A stretch of DNA of 64,000 bases. Origin: Burkholderia vietnamiensis LMG 10929. Lineage in GTDB: Bacteria > Pseudomonadota > Gammaproteobacteria > Burkholderiales > Burkholderiaceae. The position numbers and the translations under genes were made by a program. Each line of letters begins with the position of its first letter. Within the stretch, counting starts at the first letter, position 1. Shown piece by piece: positions 16,424-25,915 of this stretch. The notes beneath the pieces were generated by a model. The model made no database searches, was not told where the DNA came from, and saw nothing but the letters and a program-made list of their open reading frames with translations. The DNA is taken from contig NZ_CP009632.1 of assembly GCF_000959445.1 (NCBI RefSeq), positions 620,001-684,000 of the forward strand, in the 5' to 3' direction.

Positions 16424-19400
16424 ATGAAAATAGCGAATGCACGACGCCTCCTCGCGCTCCTGAGCACCGCATTTATCCTGTTCCCGCTCGCAGGCCGCGG
16501 ACAATCGCAGCCGGCGCGAGAGTCTGCCGCGGCAATTCCAGCTGGCGACTCCGCGTCCATACGCGTCGCCGGCTTCGCAGAGCCGCTCGTACGCGGCAGC
16601 ATCACAACACCAGACGAAGACTCAGCGCTGACGAACGCACTATCGACATATCGCGCCGCTAAGGAGCCAGGTGACGCCAACAGTTTGGCTTCCTTCCTCG
16701 TGCAATATCCGCGCTCCGGCTGGGCGCCGGCAATCTATACCAACCTCGGCTTTGCGTATCTCCACGAAGGCTATTTCTCCAGGGCTATCGACGCGTGGAA
16801 GCAAGCATGGCTGCTCGGCAAAGATGCCACGCAACCGAAAGCCAAGGCGGTCGTCGATCGCGCTGTGGGTGAACTCGCTGCGCTGTACGCGTCGCTTGGC
16901 CAAATGCAAAATCTGTCAGATCTCCTCGATGAGATGGGCGACCGGCCGATCGCGGGGTCTGCGACCGAACTAGTCCAGCAGGCGCATGAGCAACTGGCTC
17001 TGGTGAACAAGGATCCTCGTCACCTGTTCAACTGCGGCCCGGTTGCGCTGAGGCTGATGATTCTCTCCCACGACGCGCATAATCGGAAGGCGGACCGACT
17101 GCAATACTACCGAGCGGGCTCAAACGGGACGAATCTGGCGGAGCTCGAGCAGCTCGCCGGCAACGCGAAGTTTGCGTCTCGTGTCGTATACCGCCAACCG
17201 GGCCAAGCGGTCCCGGTGCCGTCGATCGTTCATTGGAACGTCGGGCATTTTGGGGCGATCCTTGGTCACGCCAATGGCCGGTATCACGTGCAGGATCCGG
17301 TGTTCGCGGGCGACGGTCTTTGGACGAAGGACAAGGCTCTTGACACCGAAGCGAGCGGATATTTCCTGATTCCAGCCAGTACGCCTCTGCAACCGGGCTG
17401 GCGAGTGGTCGCCAAGGAGGAGGCCGAATCCATATGGGGTAAAGGTCCCACGAGCGCGGTCCAACCGGGCGACGCCAACGATCCGACCGCCAACAACGGA
17501 CCGAACAACTGCAATAGTCCGATGTGCGGCTACGACATCAAGGAGGCGACCGTCGGCGTTACTTTGTCGGACACCCCGGTCGGCTACGTGCCACCGATTG
17601 GCGCCTCCATGAAAGTGAAGGTGACGTACAACCAGCGCGAAGACAGCCAGCCTGCCAATTTCACGTTCTTCAACGTTGGCCAGAAGTGGACATTGAATTG
17701 GCTGACCTACGTGACTGACGACCCGACGAATGCAGGCGGTAACGTATCACGTTACCTTCCGGGCGGCGGGGCGTACTACTACACCGGGTACGGGGTCGGC
17801 ACTGGGCGCTTTACACAGCAAAATGACGACGGCTCAGTGCTCGTGCTTGCGTCGCAATCGCCGATCATCTACCGACGCCTGCTCGCGAACGGTGGTGTCG
17901 AAGTCTATGCGCAGTCCGACGGCAGCGTTGCATATCCGCGGAAAATCTTCCTGAGTCAAGTGATTGACCCGCAGGGAAATGCAGTCACCTTGAACTACGA
18001 CAGTCAACTGCGATTGACGTCGATTAGCGATGCGACGGGTAGGCAAACGACCTTCTCGTATGGACTATCCGGCTGGCCGTTGGTTGTCACTCAAATTACC
18101 GATCCGTTCGGGCGCAGCGCGATCCTGCGTTACGACAACTCTGGCCGGCTCACCTCGATCACAGACGTCATCGGATTGACGTCGAGTTTCGTCTACGACA
18201 TCAACTCGCTGATCAATCAAATGACGACGCCGTATGGCACGACGAGCTTCTCGTACACGTCGCCAGGCACAAGTGGACCGCCCCGGTTTGTCGACGTGAC
18301 TGATCCCCTCGGATATCACGAGCGCGAGGAGTGGCTTGAACCAGCTTCAATCCCCGATAGCGATCCAACCGCTAGCGTACCGCAAGGCATGCCGATTACT
18401 CTGACCAACCAGTATCTCTCGTATCGAAACAGCTTTCATTGGGATAAGAGCGCGTACATCACTGCGGGCTGCACGCAGACGGGCGGTTGTGACTATACGA
18501 AGGCGCGGGATACGCATTTTGCCCACGTGCCGGGCGTGGCCGCGACAAAATCGACAACGATCGAGAGCATGAAATATCCGCTCGAGAACCGGGTCTGGTT
18601 TGTCTATCCGGGGCAGACTCAGAGCGTCTACGCCGGAAGCTACAGTAGCCCAATTGCGACTGGACGCGTTCTCGATGACGGCTCAACCCAGCTGACGCAG
18701 GCTTCGTACGATATTTCTGGCTTCTTCAACCAGAATCAAGCGGTTGATGCAGTAGGCCGTGCGACCGGGTTCAGTATTCCCAACCAGATCGATCTTGCAG
18801 CTGTAGTGCAGACAACAGCTGGTGGTGCTCGGACAACCCTTGACCAGTACACCTACAACTATCAGCACCGGCCGATCGTGCATACCGACGCGGCGGGGCA
18901 GACAACGTTTAACACGTATAACGCGGCGGGACAGTTGACCGCGACGACGAACCCGCTTGGCCAGACGACGCGTTATCAATACGATCCGAACGGCAACCTG
19001 ACATCAGTTACCAATGCCAACGCGGTAACTTCGGCCTCGTACACGTACGACGCTTTCAATCGCGTCGCCACGTTTACCGATTCGGAGGGGTGGCAAGTAT
19101 CGTATCGCTACGACAATGCTGATCGCGTTACTCGCGTCACCTACCCCGACGGGACGTACAAGAGCTTCACCTATGACAAGCTAGATCTGGTTTCATATTC
19201 CGATCGAATCGGTCGGGTCTGGCGCTATACGTACGATGCGAACCGTCGGCGAACATCGATAGTCGATCCAGGCGGGCGGCAGACGCTGCTGAACTACGAT
19301 CCAAGCGGACGGCTTGTCAGTCGAGCCGACCCGAAAGGTAACGTCACTAGCTGGGCCTATGATGTGCAAGGCCGCTTAACGACGAAAACCTACGCGGATT

Positions 19401-20638
19401 CGAGCAAGGTCTCCTACACGTACGAGAACACGACGAGTCGCGTGAAGTCAATTACCGACGCGTTGGGACAAACCAAGCAATTCACCTATGCAAAGGACAA
19501 CGCGGTAACTGCGATCACATACGCTGGTGCGGTCAACCCGACGCCGAACGTTTCCTTCTCGTATGACGCGTATTTCCCCCGTATCGTGTCGATGAGCGAT
19601 GGCACGGGCACCACGCAATATAGCTACGTGCCTGTCGGGACCTTCGGCGCCCTTCAACGTCAGCTGGAGAGCACACCGCTTGCGAACGGGACAATCTCCT
19701 ATGCGTATGACGCGCTTGGCAGATTGAGCACCCGAACGGTTGCAGGTGCTGGGCCGGAGACTTTCCAGTACGACGCGCTTGGCCGGCTCGTGACCCACGC
19801 TAGTGATCTGGGTTCCTTCACGCTCGGTTATCTCGGCCAGACCCGTCAGATAGCGTCGCGTCAACTCGCTAGTTCCTCGCTCGGGACGACATGGAGCTAT
19901 CTCCCGAATTCAGGTGATCGGCGTCTTTCAGGCATCAGTACGACCGGATTGTCCTCTGGCCAGTACACGACGTTCCAATATACGTCGAACGACGAGAACC
20001 TCACAACGGGCACCACTCAAACGAGCGACGCAACGATCCCTTATCCGCCGAGCACGACGACGCAGACGGCGACCTACAACGTTCTCAATCAGCTCACGAC
20101 GCTTTCGAATCCGCCACCGGCGAGCCAGCCTTTAACGTATGACGCCAACGGAAATCTCCTGTCGGATGGAGGGCGTACGTATAGCTGGGACGCAGAAAAC
20201 AGACTGGTCGCGATCGCGTATCCCGGCCAGTCCGGCAAGGCCACCAGTTTCACCTACGACGGGCTGGGGCGTCGAATATCAATCAGCAGTACGCCGGCGG
20301 GTGGCGGCGCAGCGGTAACGACTTCGTACATCTGGTGTGGGCCGCGCCCATGCCAGGCGAGAGGCGCCAGCAACGCCGTGACGCGCGGCTACTACCCCGA
20401 AGGCGAATTCCAGCCCGGAAGTCCGGCGCGATCCGACTATTACGCGGTCGATCAACTCGGATCGGTCCGACGTGTCTTTACTAGCGTAAGCGCACCGACT
20501 TACGACTATGATGCCTATGGCGCCGTGTTGCAGTCGACTGCCACGCTCACCGACTATGGGTATGCGGGGATGTTCACCAATGCGGATAGCGGCCTCTACC
20601 TGACGAAGTTCCGCGCCTACGATCCTGTGTCGGGGTGA
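16424..20638 (+). CDS. Secreted Rhs toxin protein: TPR, C39 peptidase, YD repeats; 3' end cut by an IS
   Basis: Starts at ATG 16424 with GAGG upstream; 1404 residues remain. It has a signal peptide (MKIANARRLLALLSTAFILF). A TPR-like helical region follows at about residues 80-200. A C39-type papain-fold domain has FNCGPVALR with Cys204, His275 (NVGHFGAI) and Asp291 (VQDP). A long array of YD repeats forms the Rhs shell. The protein should carry a C-terminal toxin cleaved after the core. The TGA at 20636-20638 is supplied by the inserted IS3-family element. The true continuation is at 21962-22546, in frame after removing the IS and its GGGG duplication. As it stands the toxin is disconnected. 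Confidence 0.9.
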   Translation: MKIANARRLLALLSTAFILFPLAGRGQSQPARESAAAIPAGDSASIRVAGFAEPLVRGSITTPDEDSALTNALSTYRAAKEPGDANSLASFLVQYPRSGWAPAIYTNLGFAYLHEGYFSRAIDAWKQAWLLGKDATQPKAKAVVDRAVGELAALYASLGQMQNLSDLLDEMGDRPIAGSATELVQQAHEQLALVNKDPRHLFNCGPVALRLMILSHDAHNRKADRLQYYRAGSNGTNLAELEQLAGNAKFASRVVYRQPGQAVPVPSIVHWNVGHFGAILGHANGRYHVQDPVFAGDGLWTKDKALDTEASGYFLIPASTPLQPGWRVVAKEEAESIWGKGPTSAVQPGDANDPTANNGPNNCNSPMCGYDIKEATVGVTLSDTPVGYVPPIGASMKVKVTYNQREDSQPANFTFFNVGQKWTLNWLTYVTDDPTNAGGNVSRYLPGGGAYYYTGYGVGTGRFTQQNDDGSVLVLASQSPIIYRRLLANGGVEVYAQSDGSVAYPRKIFLSQVIDPQGNAVTLNYDSQLRLTSISDATGRQTTFSYGLSGWPLVVTQITDPFGRSAILRYDNSGRLTSITDVIGLTSSFVYDINSLINQMTTPYGTTSFSYTSPGTSGPPRFVDVTDPLGYHEREEWLEPASIPDSDPTASVPQGMPITLTNQYLSYRNSFHWDKSAYITAGCTQTGGCDYTKARDTHFAHVPGVAATKSTTIESMKYPLENRVWFVYPGQTQSVYAGSYSSPIATGRVLDDGSTQLTQASYDISGFFNQNQAVDAVGRATGFSIPNQIDLAAVVQTTAGGARTTLDQYTYNYQHRPIVHTDAAGQTTFNTYNAAGQLTATTNPLGQTTRYQYDPNGNLTSVTNANAVTSASYTYDAFNRVATFTDSEGWQVSYRYDNADRVTRVTYPDGTYKSFTYDKLDLVSYSDRIGRVWRYTYDANRRRTSIVDPGGRQTLLNYDPSGRLVSRADPKGNVTSWAYDVQGRLTTKTYADSSKVSYTYENTTSRVKSITDALGQTKQFTYAKDNAVTAITYAGAVNPTPNVSFSYDAYFPRIVSMSDGTGTTQYSYVPVGTFGALQRQLESTPLANGTISYAYDALGRLSTRTVAGAGPETFQYDALGRLVTHASDLGSFTLGYLGQTRQIASRQLASSSLGTTWSYLPNSGDRRLSGISTTGLSSGQYTTFQYTSNDENLTTGTTQTSDATIPYPPSTTTQTATYNVLNQLTTLSNPPPASQPLTYDANGNLLSDGGRTYSWDAENRLVAIAYPGQSGKATSFTYDGLGRRISISSTPAGGGAAVTTSYIWCGPRPCQARGASNAVTRGYYPEGEFQPGSPARSDYYAVDQLGSVRRVFTSVSAPTYDYDAYGAVLQSTATLTDYGYAGMFTNADSGLYLTKFRAYDPVSG

Positions 20639-20669
20639 ACCGCACCGGGAATCGTGGAGGCTGGTTGGT

Positions 20670-21524
20670 TTAAGTTAATGCGGACACGTCAGCGGCATTT
20701 CTGAGTTGCCTGTAGTAGTTTGCCTCAGCTTCAGCAGGCGGGATATAGCCGAGCGGTTCCATCAGCCGATGACGGTTGTACCAGGCGACCCATTCCAGCG
20801 TTGCCAGTTCGACGGATTCCCTCGTTTTCCAAGGGGCGCGCCGATGAATCAGTTCCGTCTTGTACAGGCCGTTGATCGTCTCGGCCAGCGCATTGTCGTA
20901 GCTGTCGCCCCGGCTGCCGACCGACGGCTCGATGCCGGCCTCAGCCAGCCGTTCGCTGTAGCGGATGCTGACGTATTGAGACCCTCTGTCGGAATGATGA
21001 ATCAAAGTCCCGTCCTCACCCGGTTGGCGGGCGTACAGCGCTTGTTCAAGTGCATCCAGAACGAAGTCCGTGGTCATCGACGAGCTGACGCGCCAGCCAA
21101 CAATACGGCGGGCAAACACGTCGATCACGAATGCCACGTACAGCCAGCCTTGCCATGTCGAGACATACGTAAAATCCGACACCCAGAGCTGATTCGGTCG
21201 GTCAGCCTTGAACTGCCGGTTGACTCGGTCCAGCGGGCGCGGCGCGGTCACCTCGGGAATCGTCGTGCGAACACGCTTACCGCGAACTGCGCCACGCAAG
21301 CCCTGCAGTTTCATCAACCGTCCGACCGTGCAGCGTGCCACTGCAATGCCTTCCCGGTTCATCTGCTTCCAGACCTTCGGCACGCCGTAGACCTGCATGT
21401 TGGCCTGCCAGACACGCTTGATCTCCGGTTGCAAAAGCTCATCGCGTTTCGCGCGGGCGCAGCGCTTCGACGGATCGCGAAGTTGTGCTGCATGGCGTCG
21501 GTAGCCCGACGGGGCAATCCGCAA
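20670..21524 (-). CDS. IS3-family transposase orfB (integrase core)
   Basis: 284 residues are visible from an internal ATG; in vivo it is probably made as an OrfAB fusion by -1 frameshifting from orfA. The rve integrase core shows the DDE residues in LWVSDFTYVSTW, HHSDRGSQYVS and DNALAETINGLYKTEL. The orfA-orfB overlap reads on in the -1 frame as [19 protein letters not shown] before the ATG, so the true orfB begins near 21590. It transposes the element. Confidence 0.92.
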   Translation of the reverse strand: MRIAPSGYRRHAAQLRDPSKRCARAKRDELLQPEIKRVWQANMQVYGVPKVWKQMNREGIAVARCTVGRLMKLQGLRGAVRGKRVRTTIPEVTAPRPLDRVNRQFKADRPNQLWVSDFTYVSTWQGWLYVAFVIDVFARRIVGWRVSSSMTTDFVLDALEQALYARQPGEDGTLIHHSDRGSQYVSIRYSERLAEAGIEPSVGSRGDSYDNALAETINGLYKTELIHRRAPWKTRESVELATLEWVAWYNRHRLMEPLGYIPPAEAEANYYRQLRNAADVSALT

Positions 21525-21580
21525 GACCTTGCAGATCGGCTCGACCCCGAAGGTGTCGCGATGCTGATCAATGAAGGCCT

Positions 21581-21907
21581 TCAGGACTTGAAACGGCGGT
21601 CGAGCTCCGCCTGGGCGAAAAACGCGCTCGCCAGTTTGAGAATCTCATTGGTCCGGCGCAGTTCCTTGACCTCGCGCTCCAAGGCCTTGATGCGTTCACG
21701 CTCGGCCGTACTCACGCCATCGCGCTCTCCACGGTCGACCTCGTCGCGCTTAACCCAATCCAACAACGTCTGCGGCGTGCAGCCGATCATCGGCGCAATC
21801 GATTCGACTGCCGCCCACATCGACGGGTGCTCGCTACGCTGCTCGCGTACGAGGCGCACTGCGCGCTCTCGGACTTCCGGGGAAAACTTGCTTGGCTTCT
21901 TGTTCAT
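21581..21907 (-). CDS. IS3-family transposase orfA
   Basis: A 108-residue protein with an N-terminal helix-turn-helix ([20 protein letters not shown]) and a leucine-zipper-like helix ending in [27 protein letters not shown] run in the AFFAQAEL codons is a candidate slippage site for -1 frameshifting into orfB. It binds the terminal repeats. Confidence 0.9.
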   Translation of the reverse strand: MNKKPSKFSPEVRERAVRLVREQRSEHPSMWAAVESIAPMIGCTPQTLLDWVKRDEVDRGERDGVSTAERERIKALEREVKELRRTNEILKLASAFFAQAELDRRFKS

Positions 21908-21961
21908 GGCTCCATTCTCTCAAGAGTTGGAGCCTCCACAAAACTCGGGGCGGTTCAGGGG

Positions 21962-22546
21962 CGATGGCTCTCTCGCGATCCGCTTGGCGAGACCAGCGAT
22001 TCGGAGGGGAATCTGTACGCCTATGTTTCGGGCAATCCAGTAAGGTTCAATGATCCGCTCGGCTTGGACAATCCGGGAATGGGGCCATACAATCCATGGG
22101 ATCCGCCGGGGCGGGGTTCCTGTAGCTCCGGGCCGGGTGAGCCCGGGCTGCAGCCGGTTTGCCCCGAGTGCGCACTCGCACCGGCCCTTCGTTGGGCATG
22201 GGGCTTAAGCGACGGTGCTCCTACCGGGGCAGTTCAGAACTTGGCGGGCGATAAGCATCCGTCGACACCAACGGGCCAGTCTGGAAGCCCAATGGACATT
22301 CCGAATGGCACGAATTCTCCAGGAGCCGTCAACGGACAAAATTACTCGGGTCATGCATTCGATGAGATGCAGGCCGACGGTATTACCCCGTCAGTTGTCA
22401 GCAACACGATCGAAAACGGCGGGCAAATTCCAGGAAAAGTGCCGGGGACAACTGCGTACTATGATTCCGTCAATAACATCACAGTAATTACTGATTCAAC
22501 TACTGGAACGGTTGTTACAGTTTCTCGCGGTCGAATTACTCAATAG
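21962..22546 (+). pseudogene. Detached 3' part of the rhs gene: core end plus C-terminal toxin domain
   Basis: 194 codons continue the rhs frame after the IS (RWLSRDPLGETSDSEGNLY). They contain the core boundary NPVRFNDPLGLDNPGMGPYN, after which variable toxin tips begin. The last about 70 residues (NYSGHAFDEMQADGITPSVV ... VTVSRGRITQ) form a small domain with H-x-x-x-x-M and a terminal beta hairpin. This recalls the DUF4258/BECR-type nuclease toxins, a tentative assignment. A GTG at 21827 inside the IS could give an artificial fusion in this frame, but I see no reason to think it is used. Toxin sequence appears intact, only separated from its carrier. Confidence 0.75.
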
Positions 22547-22555
22547 GATGGTGAA

Positions 22556-22897
22556 ATGACTGAAGATTGGAAAACGGAGTACGACCAACGGCAGTACAGA
22601 TTGATGAACGATCAATTGAGACTGTTCGAAACAGGCAAGCTTGATCTTCCTGCCCTGATAAAAGGGATAAAGGCCCTACTCTCAGCGCTCGAGGTCGCCG
22701 ATGAATCGTGGAAAGACAAAGTTCGATGCGAATGGGGGGCTTTGGAGACCGTATACGCCATAGGGCTTGACCGAAAAGAGCAAGGGCTTGCGCCGGACAT
22801 TCAAGCGTGCCTCAATGACCCTGCGAATCGAGCGATAATTGACGAAGCCGTCCGGAATATTCGGCGACTCGTACAGGAATGCATTAGTCATCCGTGA
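22556..22897 (+). CDS. Probable immunity protein for the Rhs toxin
   Basis: A 113-residue, mostly helical, soluble protein (MTEDWKTEYDQRQYRLMNDQ) whose ATG lies 10 bp after the toxin stop, with AGGA upstream. Small, low-GC, same-strand genes immediately after an Rhs tip are immunity genes in nearly all described polymorphic toxin loci. I do not recognise a named Imm family. It remains intact although the toxin carrier is broken. This could protect against siblings that have the intact protein, or merely be recent decay. Confidence 0.7.
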   Translation: MTEDWKTEYDQRQYRLMNDQLRLFETGKLDLPALIKGIKALLSALEVADESWKDKVRCEWGALETVYAIGLDRKEQGLAPDIQACLNDPANRAIIDEAVRNIRRLVQECISHP

Positions 22898-22901
22898 TGA
22901 G

Positions 22902-22985
22902 GCTGAATATGCATATGTCTCAGGTAATGCGATCCGTTTCAATGATCCGACTGGTTTGGACAATGCAGGGATGGGACCGTATAAC
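22902..22985 (+). pseudogene. Orphan Rhs core-end fragment
   Basis: Reads EAEYAYVSGNAIRFNDPTGL then DNAGMGPYN, nearly the same as the core boundary of the toxin tip at 22010-22100, then loses similarity. It is a displaced or exchanged rhs tip scar, typical downstream of rhs genes that have swapped toxin cassettes. Confidence 0.7.
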
Positions 22986-23049
22986 CGGTTTTGTCGCAAT
23001 AAGAACGCGACGGGTGTGTTGCTTCGGATGGGAAGCGTGAGGTTCGGCT

Positions 23050-23376
23050 TTATAGGATGAGCCGACGGTCCATCCCGGTAGGGGTGTCCGCTATGCTGCC
23101 CATACCTACGCCGACGCCGGCCCCATTGGCGATGTCGCCGGACGAACTGGCAATGTCACCAGCAACCCAGCCCGCCATCTTGCCGAGCTCCACCTCGTCG
23201 GCAATCAGCGGGTCGCTCATCAGATCGTTCTTCGCCCGCTTTACGCCGGCGGCCGCCTCCTTCTCGAGCTTCACGCCCCCGGCGATCAGGGGATTGCTCA
23301 TCAGATCGGCGTTTACCTGTTGCAGGGTAAGCGCGTCCTCAGCACCGTCTCGACGATATGAAGGGAAGTTGCCCAA
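23050..23376 (-). CDS. Hypothetical protein (uncertain)
   Basis: A 108-codon frame with an internal near-repeat (NADLMSNPLIAGGVKLEKEA and KNDLMSDPLIADEVELGKMA) and a Gly-rich end. The opposite strand is also open over nearly the same span but reads Ser/Pro/Ala-rich, as antisense frames do, so the minus strand is preferred. No family recognised. It sits between rhs debris and an IS66 element and may itself be debris. Confidence 0.3.
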   Translation of the reverse strand: MGNFPSYRRDGAEDALTLQQVNADLMSNPLIAGGVKLEKEAAAGVKRAKNDLMSDPLIADEVELGKMAGWVAGDIASSSGDIANGAGVGVGMGSIADTPTGMDRRLIL

Positions 23377-23379
23377 GTA

Positions 23380-23405
23380 GTCCCCACCAGAAAAGTAGTG
23401 GGGAC
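23380..23405. other. Perfect hairpin GTCCCCAC-N10-GTGGGGAC
   Basis: An 8-bp perfect stem with a 10-base loop (CAGAAAAGTA) in the gap before the IS66 element. It has no T-run on either side. It may be part of a mobile-element end or a structured site. Confidence 0.4.
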
Positions 23406-23531
23406 CACAGTGGCAACAGACGCACCGAAGAGAAGTTCACGCAAAGGCATCCCGAATCACCCCATCGAACTCCGGCGGAAGCTGGCTCAGCAGGCCGTAA
23501 GCGACCAGCCAACCCGTCTTGACGAGCGGGT

Positions 23532-25106
23532 TTAGGCGGCAGTCGAGAGAGGTTGCCAACGATGCGGCAGTAGCGCGTCGATGTCGTTGGCCTTGTGGGT
23601 CGGCAAGCGTGTGAGGACGTCCTTCAGATAGGCCAGCGGATCGAGCCCGTTCAGTTGCGCCGATCGAATCAAGCTCATGATGGCGGCCGCGCGCTGACCC
23701 GCACGCAGTGATCCGGCGAACAACCAATTGGACCGGCCGACTGCCCACGGTCGGATCTGGTTTTCGACCCAGTTGTTGTCGATCGGCACATTGCCGTCAT
23801 CGAGATAGCGCGTGAGTGCGTCCCATCGTTTCAGGCTGTAGTCCAGCGCCATCGCAATCGTCGAGCCGTCCGCAACGAGTTTGCGCTGCGCCATCAACCA
23901 TTCATAGAGGGCGTCGCACACCGGCTTGGCCCGACGCTGTCGAAGCCGCTGCCGTTCGTCGACATCCAGTGCTGCGGCCTCGCGTTCGATGTCGTAGAGC
24001 GCGGTAAAGAACGGCAGGGCCTGCCCCGCAACATGGCTGCTGTGGTTGGCATGCAATTCAAAGAACTTGCGTCGAGCATGGGCCGCGCATCCGATCTCGG
24101 TGATGCCGTGCTGGAACGAGGCCTTGTACCCGCTGTAGTCGTCGCATACCAGTTTGCCGTGCCAGCCCGTCAGGAACGTGCGAGCGTGCGCACCGGCGCG
24201 GCTCTCGGCGAAGTCGTAGACCACCGCGCGCAGTTCGCTGAACTGAGTCGACGTATACGCCCACAGGTATGCCCGGTGCGTTTTGCCCTTGCCGGGACTG
24301 AGCATTTGCACCGGCGTCTCGTCGGCGTGCAACACCGCCTGTTGCCGGATGGCCTGGCCGAGCGCGTCGACCAACGGCTGCAACTGCACGCCACACCGGC
24401 CCACCCAGGCACCCAGCGTGGATCTCGGGATGGCCAGTCCCGCACGACCAAAGATCTGTTCCTGGCGATACAGGGGCAGGTGGTCGCCGTACTTGACGAC
24501 CAGCACCTGCGCGAGCAACCCGGCGGTGGGCATGCCCTTGTCGATCACATGCGGTGGAACCGGCGCTTGGATCAGCGTCTCGCACGCTTTGCACACCCAC
24601 TTGCCGCGGATGTGCCGTTCCACCGTAAACACGCCCGGCGTGTAGTCCAGCTTCTCGCTCACGTCCTCGCCGATCCGTATGCGTTCGCAACCGCACTGGC
24701 ATGTTGTGCTGTCCGGTTCGTGATGGACGTCGGTGCGTGGCAGTTGCGGCGGCAGTGGTGCCCGTTTCGGCTGCTCGCGTTGCCGTTCAGCTCGCGTAGG
24801 CTCGAGTTGCTCAAGCTCCATCTCGATGGCAACCAAGTCGCCATCGATCGCCTCGTCGAGCAGGTTCATCTGCTCGCTGTTGAGCTGTTCGCTACGCCGG
24901 CCGAACTGCTGGCGCTTGAGGATCGAGATCTCATGGGTAAGCTGGTCGATGCGGGTCTGCTTGTAGCGGAGTTCCCGATCTCGTTCACTGGCTTCCCGCT
25001 CCTTCTCGTGGATCGCCTGGTCCTTCGACTGGACCTCTGCAATCAGTTGCGCAGTCAGGGCGCGCAACTGTTCCGGGGTGAGTGCGTCGAGGTCAGCGGG
25101 ATTCAT
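23532..25106 (-). CDS. tnpC: IS66-family transposase TnpC
   Basis: This 524-residue protein has an N-terminal coiled-coil (residues about 15-75) and the conserved LKRQQFGRRSEQL. A zinc-finger-like segment has CQCGCERI and CKACETL. The DDE core shows LHADETPVQML, KLVCDDYSGYK and NNWVENQIRPWAVGR, and the IS66 C-terminal SLIRSAQLNGLDPLAYLKDV is complete. It is the catalytic subunit of the three-gene IS66 transposition system. Uninterrupted. Confidence 0.94.
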   Translation of the reverse strand: MNPADLDALTPEQLRALTAQLIAEVQSKDQAIHEKEREASERDRELRYKQTRIDQLTHEISILKRQQFGRRSEQLNSEQMNLLDEAIDGDLVAIEMELEQLEPTRAERQREQPKRAPLPPQLPRTDVHHEPDSTTCQCGCERIRIGEDVSEKLDYTPGVFTVERHIRGKWVCKACETLIQAPVPPHVIDKGMPTAGLLAQVLVVKYGDHLPLYRQEQIFGRAGLAIPRSTLGAWVGRCGVQLQPLVDALGQAIRQQAVLHADETPVQMLSPGKGKTHRAYLWAYTSTQFSELRAVVYDFAESRAGAHARTFLTGWHGKLVCDDYSGYKASFQHGITEIGCAAHARRKFFELHANHSSHVAGQALPFFTALYDIEREAAALDVDERQRLRQRRAKPVCDALYEWLMAQRKLVADGSTIAMALDYSLKRWDALTRYLDDGNVPIDNNWVENQIRPWAVGRSNWLFAGSLRAGQRAAAIMSLIRSAQLNGLDPLAYLKDVLTRLPTHKANDIDALLPHRWQPLSTAA

Positions 25107-25169
25107 GCAGGCCAGTCTGCCAGAACGCTGTAGGTGGTGGAAGCTGAACTGTTTACGCCTCCGTCGTAC

Positions 25170-25508
25170 TCAGACGACACGGATCACGCCACTCTCGCCA
25201 ATGCGTTGCCACGGCAGGCCCAGCACCAGGCCGGCCAGTTGTTCGTGCGTCAGTTCATGCTGCTTCGGTTCGCTGCCGGCGTGCGGCCAGGCAAATTGCC
25301 CCTGATTCAGACGTCGTGCTGCCAACCAAATGCCGATCCCGTCGTGGATCAGGACCTTCATGCGGTTGGCGCGGCGATTGGCGAACAGATAAGCATGGTG
25401 CGGGTGCGCGGCACCGAATACCTTGACCACGCGCGCCAAGGCCGTGTCGAAACCGGCACGCATGTCCAGCGGATCGGTCGCCAGCCAGATCTCGTCGACG
25501 CGGATCAC
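25170..25508 (-). CDS. tnpB: IS66 accessory protein TnpB
   Basis: A 112-residue protein from GTG 25506-25508, overlapping the tnpA stop by four bases (GTGA), the usual translational coupling. The open frame extends further upstream but that part is antisense-like. The signature TDPLDMRAGFDTALARV, then HAYLFANRRANRMKVL and WLAARRLNQGQFAWP, is the TnpB (PF05717-type) pattern. Confidence 0.9.
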   Translation of the reverse strand: MIRVDEIWLATDPLDMRAGFDTALARVVKVFGAAHPHHAYLFANRRANRMKVLIHDGIGIWLAARRLNQGQFAWPHAGSEPKQHELTHEQLAGLVLGLPWQRIGESGVIRVV

Positions 25509-25888
25509 CGCATCCACTCGCGCAGCCAGGCGGCACACTGGGCGGCTTCGGACACGGGCCAACTGACCGTGATCGACTGATCGCCCCGGCGCACCTCGAT
25601 GCGGATCTCTGCCGAGTGCGGACTCGGCGCTCCCAATGGCACCGACACAAAGGCTGGCAGCGACGGTGGCGTGGCCGGTGGACGACCCAGCGGTCTCTTG
25701 GGAAGTCGCCCCTCCGCCTGATCGATCCAGCGCCGCAGCAGATTCGCGTTGAGCCGGTGTTCCAGCGCGACCGCAGCAACCGATACGCCGATTCCCTGGC
25801 ACGCAGCTACCACCTGCGCCTTGAACACCTCGCTGTACCGTTGCCGGCGACGACGCTCGGGGAGTGCTTCCGATTCGATAGTGTTCAC
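25505..25888 (-). CDS. tnpA: IS66 accessory protein TnpA (HTH)
   Basis: A 127-residue protein with a helix-turn-helix, RQRYSEVFKAQVVAACQGIG then NANLLRRWIDQ. This is the DNA-binding component of IS66-family elements. It is translationally coupled to tnpB. The dyad GTGTCC...GGACAC lies directly upstream of its start. Confidence 0.9.
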   Translation of the reverse strand: MNTIESEALPERRRRQRYSEVFKAQVVAACQGIGVSVAAVALEHRLNANLLRRWIDQAEGRLPKRPLGRPPATPPSLPAFVSVPLGAPSPHSAEIRIEVRRGDQSITVSWPVSEAAQCAAWLREWMR

Positions 25889-25915
25889 GTGTCCGCTTAT
25901 TCGTTAGGTGGACAC
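25889..25915. promoter_or_regulatory. GTGTCC / GGACAC dyad upstream of IS66 tnpA
   Basis: GTGTCC and GGACAC spaced by 15 bp end right at the tnpA start codon. The same dyad occurs upstream of the tnpA remnant at 36092-36107, inside the second IS66 element, and alone at 4302-4334. Confidence 0.5.

Larger units (their letters stand above)
20636..21957 (-). mobile_element. IS3-family element inserted in the rhs gene
   Basis: 1322 bp with terminal repeats starting TGAACCGC on both ends (left TGAACCGCACCGGGAATCGT, right reversed TGAACCGCCCCGAGTTTTGT). It is flanked by the 4-bp direct repeat GGGG (20632-20635 and 21958-21961). It carries orfA and orfB on the minus strand. Removal restores the rhs reading frame. 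Confidence 0.9.

Noticed and set aside
20706..22043. Plus-strand 445-codon frame
   Set aside because: Antisense to the IS3 orfA/orfB genes.
23437..23748. Minus-strand frame ending LLSQLPPEFDGVIRDAFA
   Set aside because: Runs through the IS66 terminal repeat and overlaps tnpC in another frame; the short tail outside the IS66 may be real debris but cannot be assigned.
24033..25133. Plus-strand 366-codon frame
   Set aside because: Antisense to IS66 TnpC.
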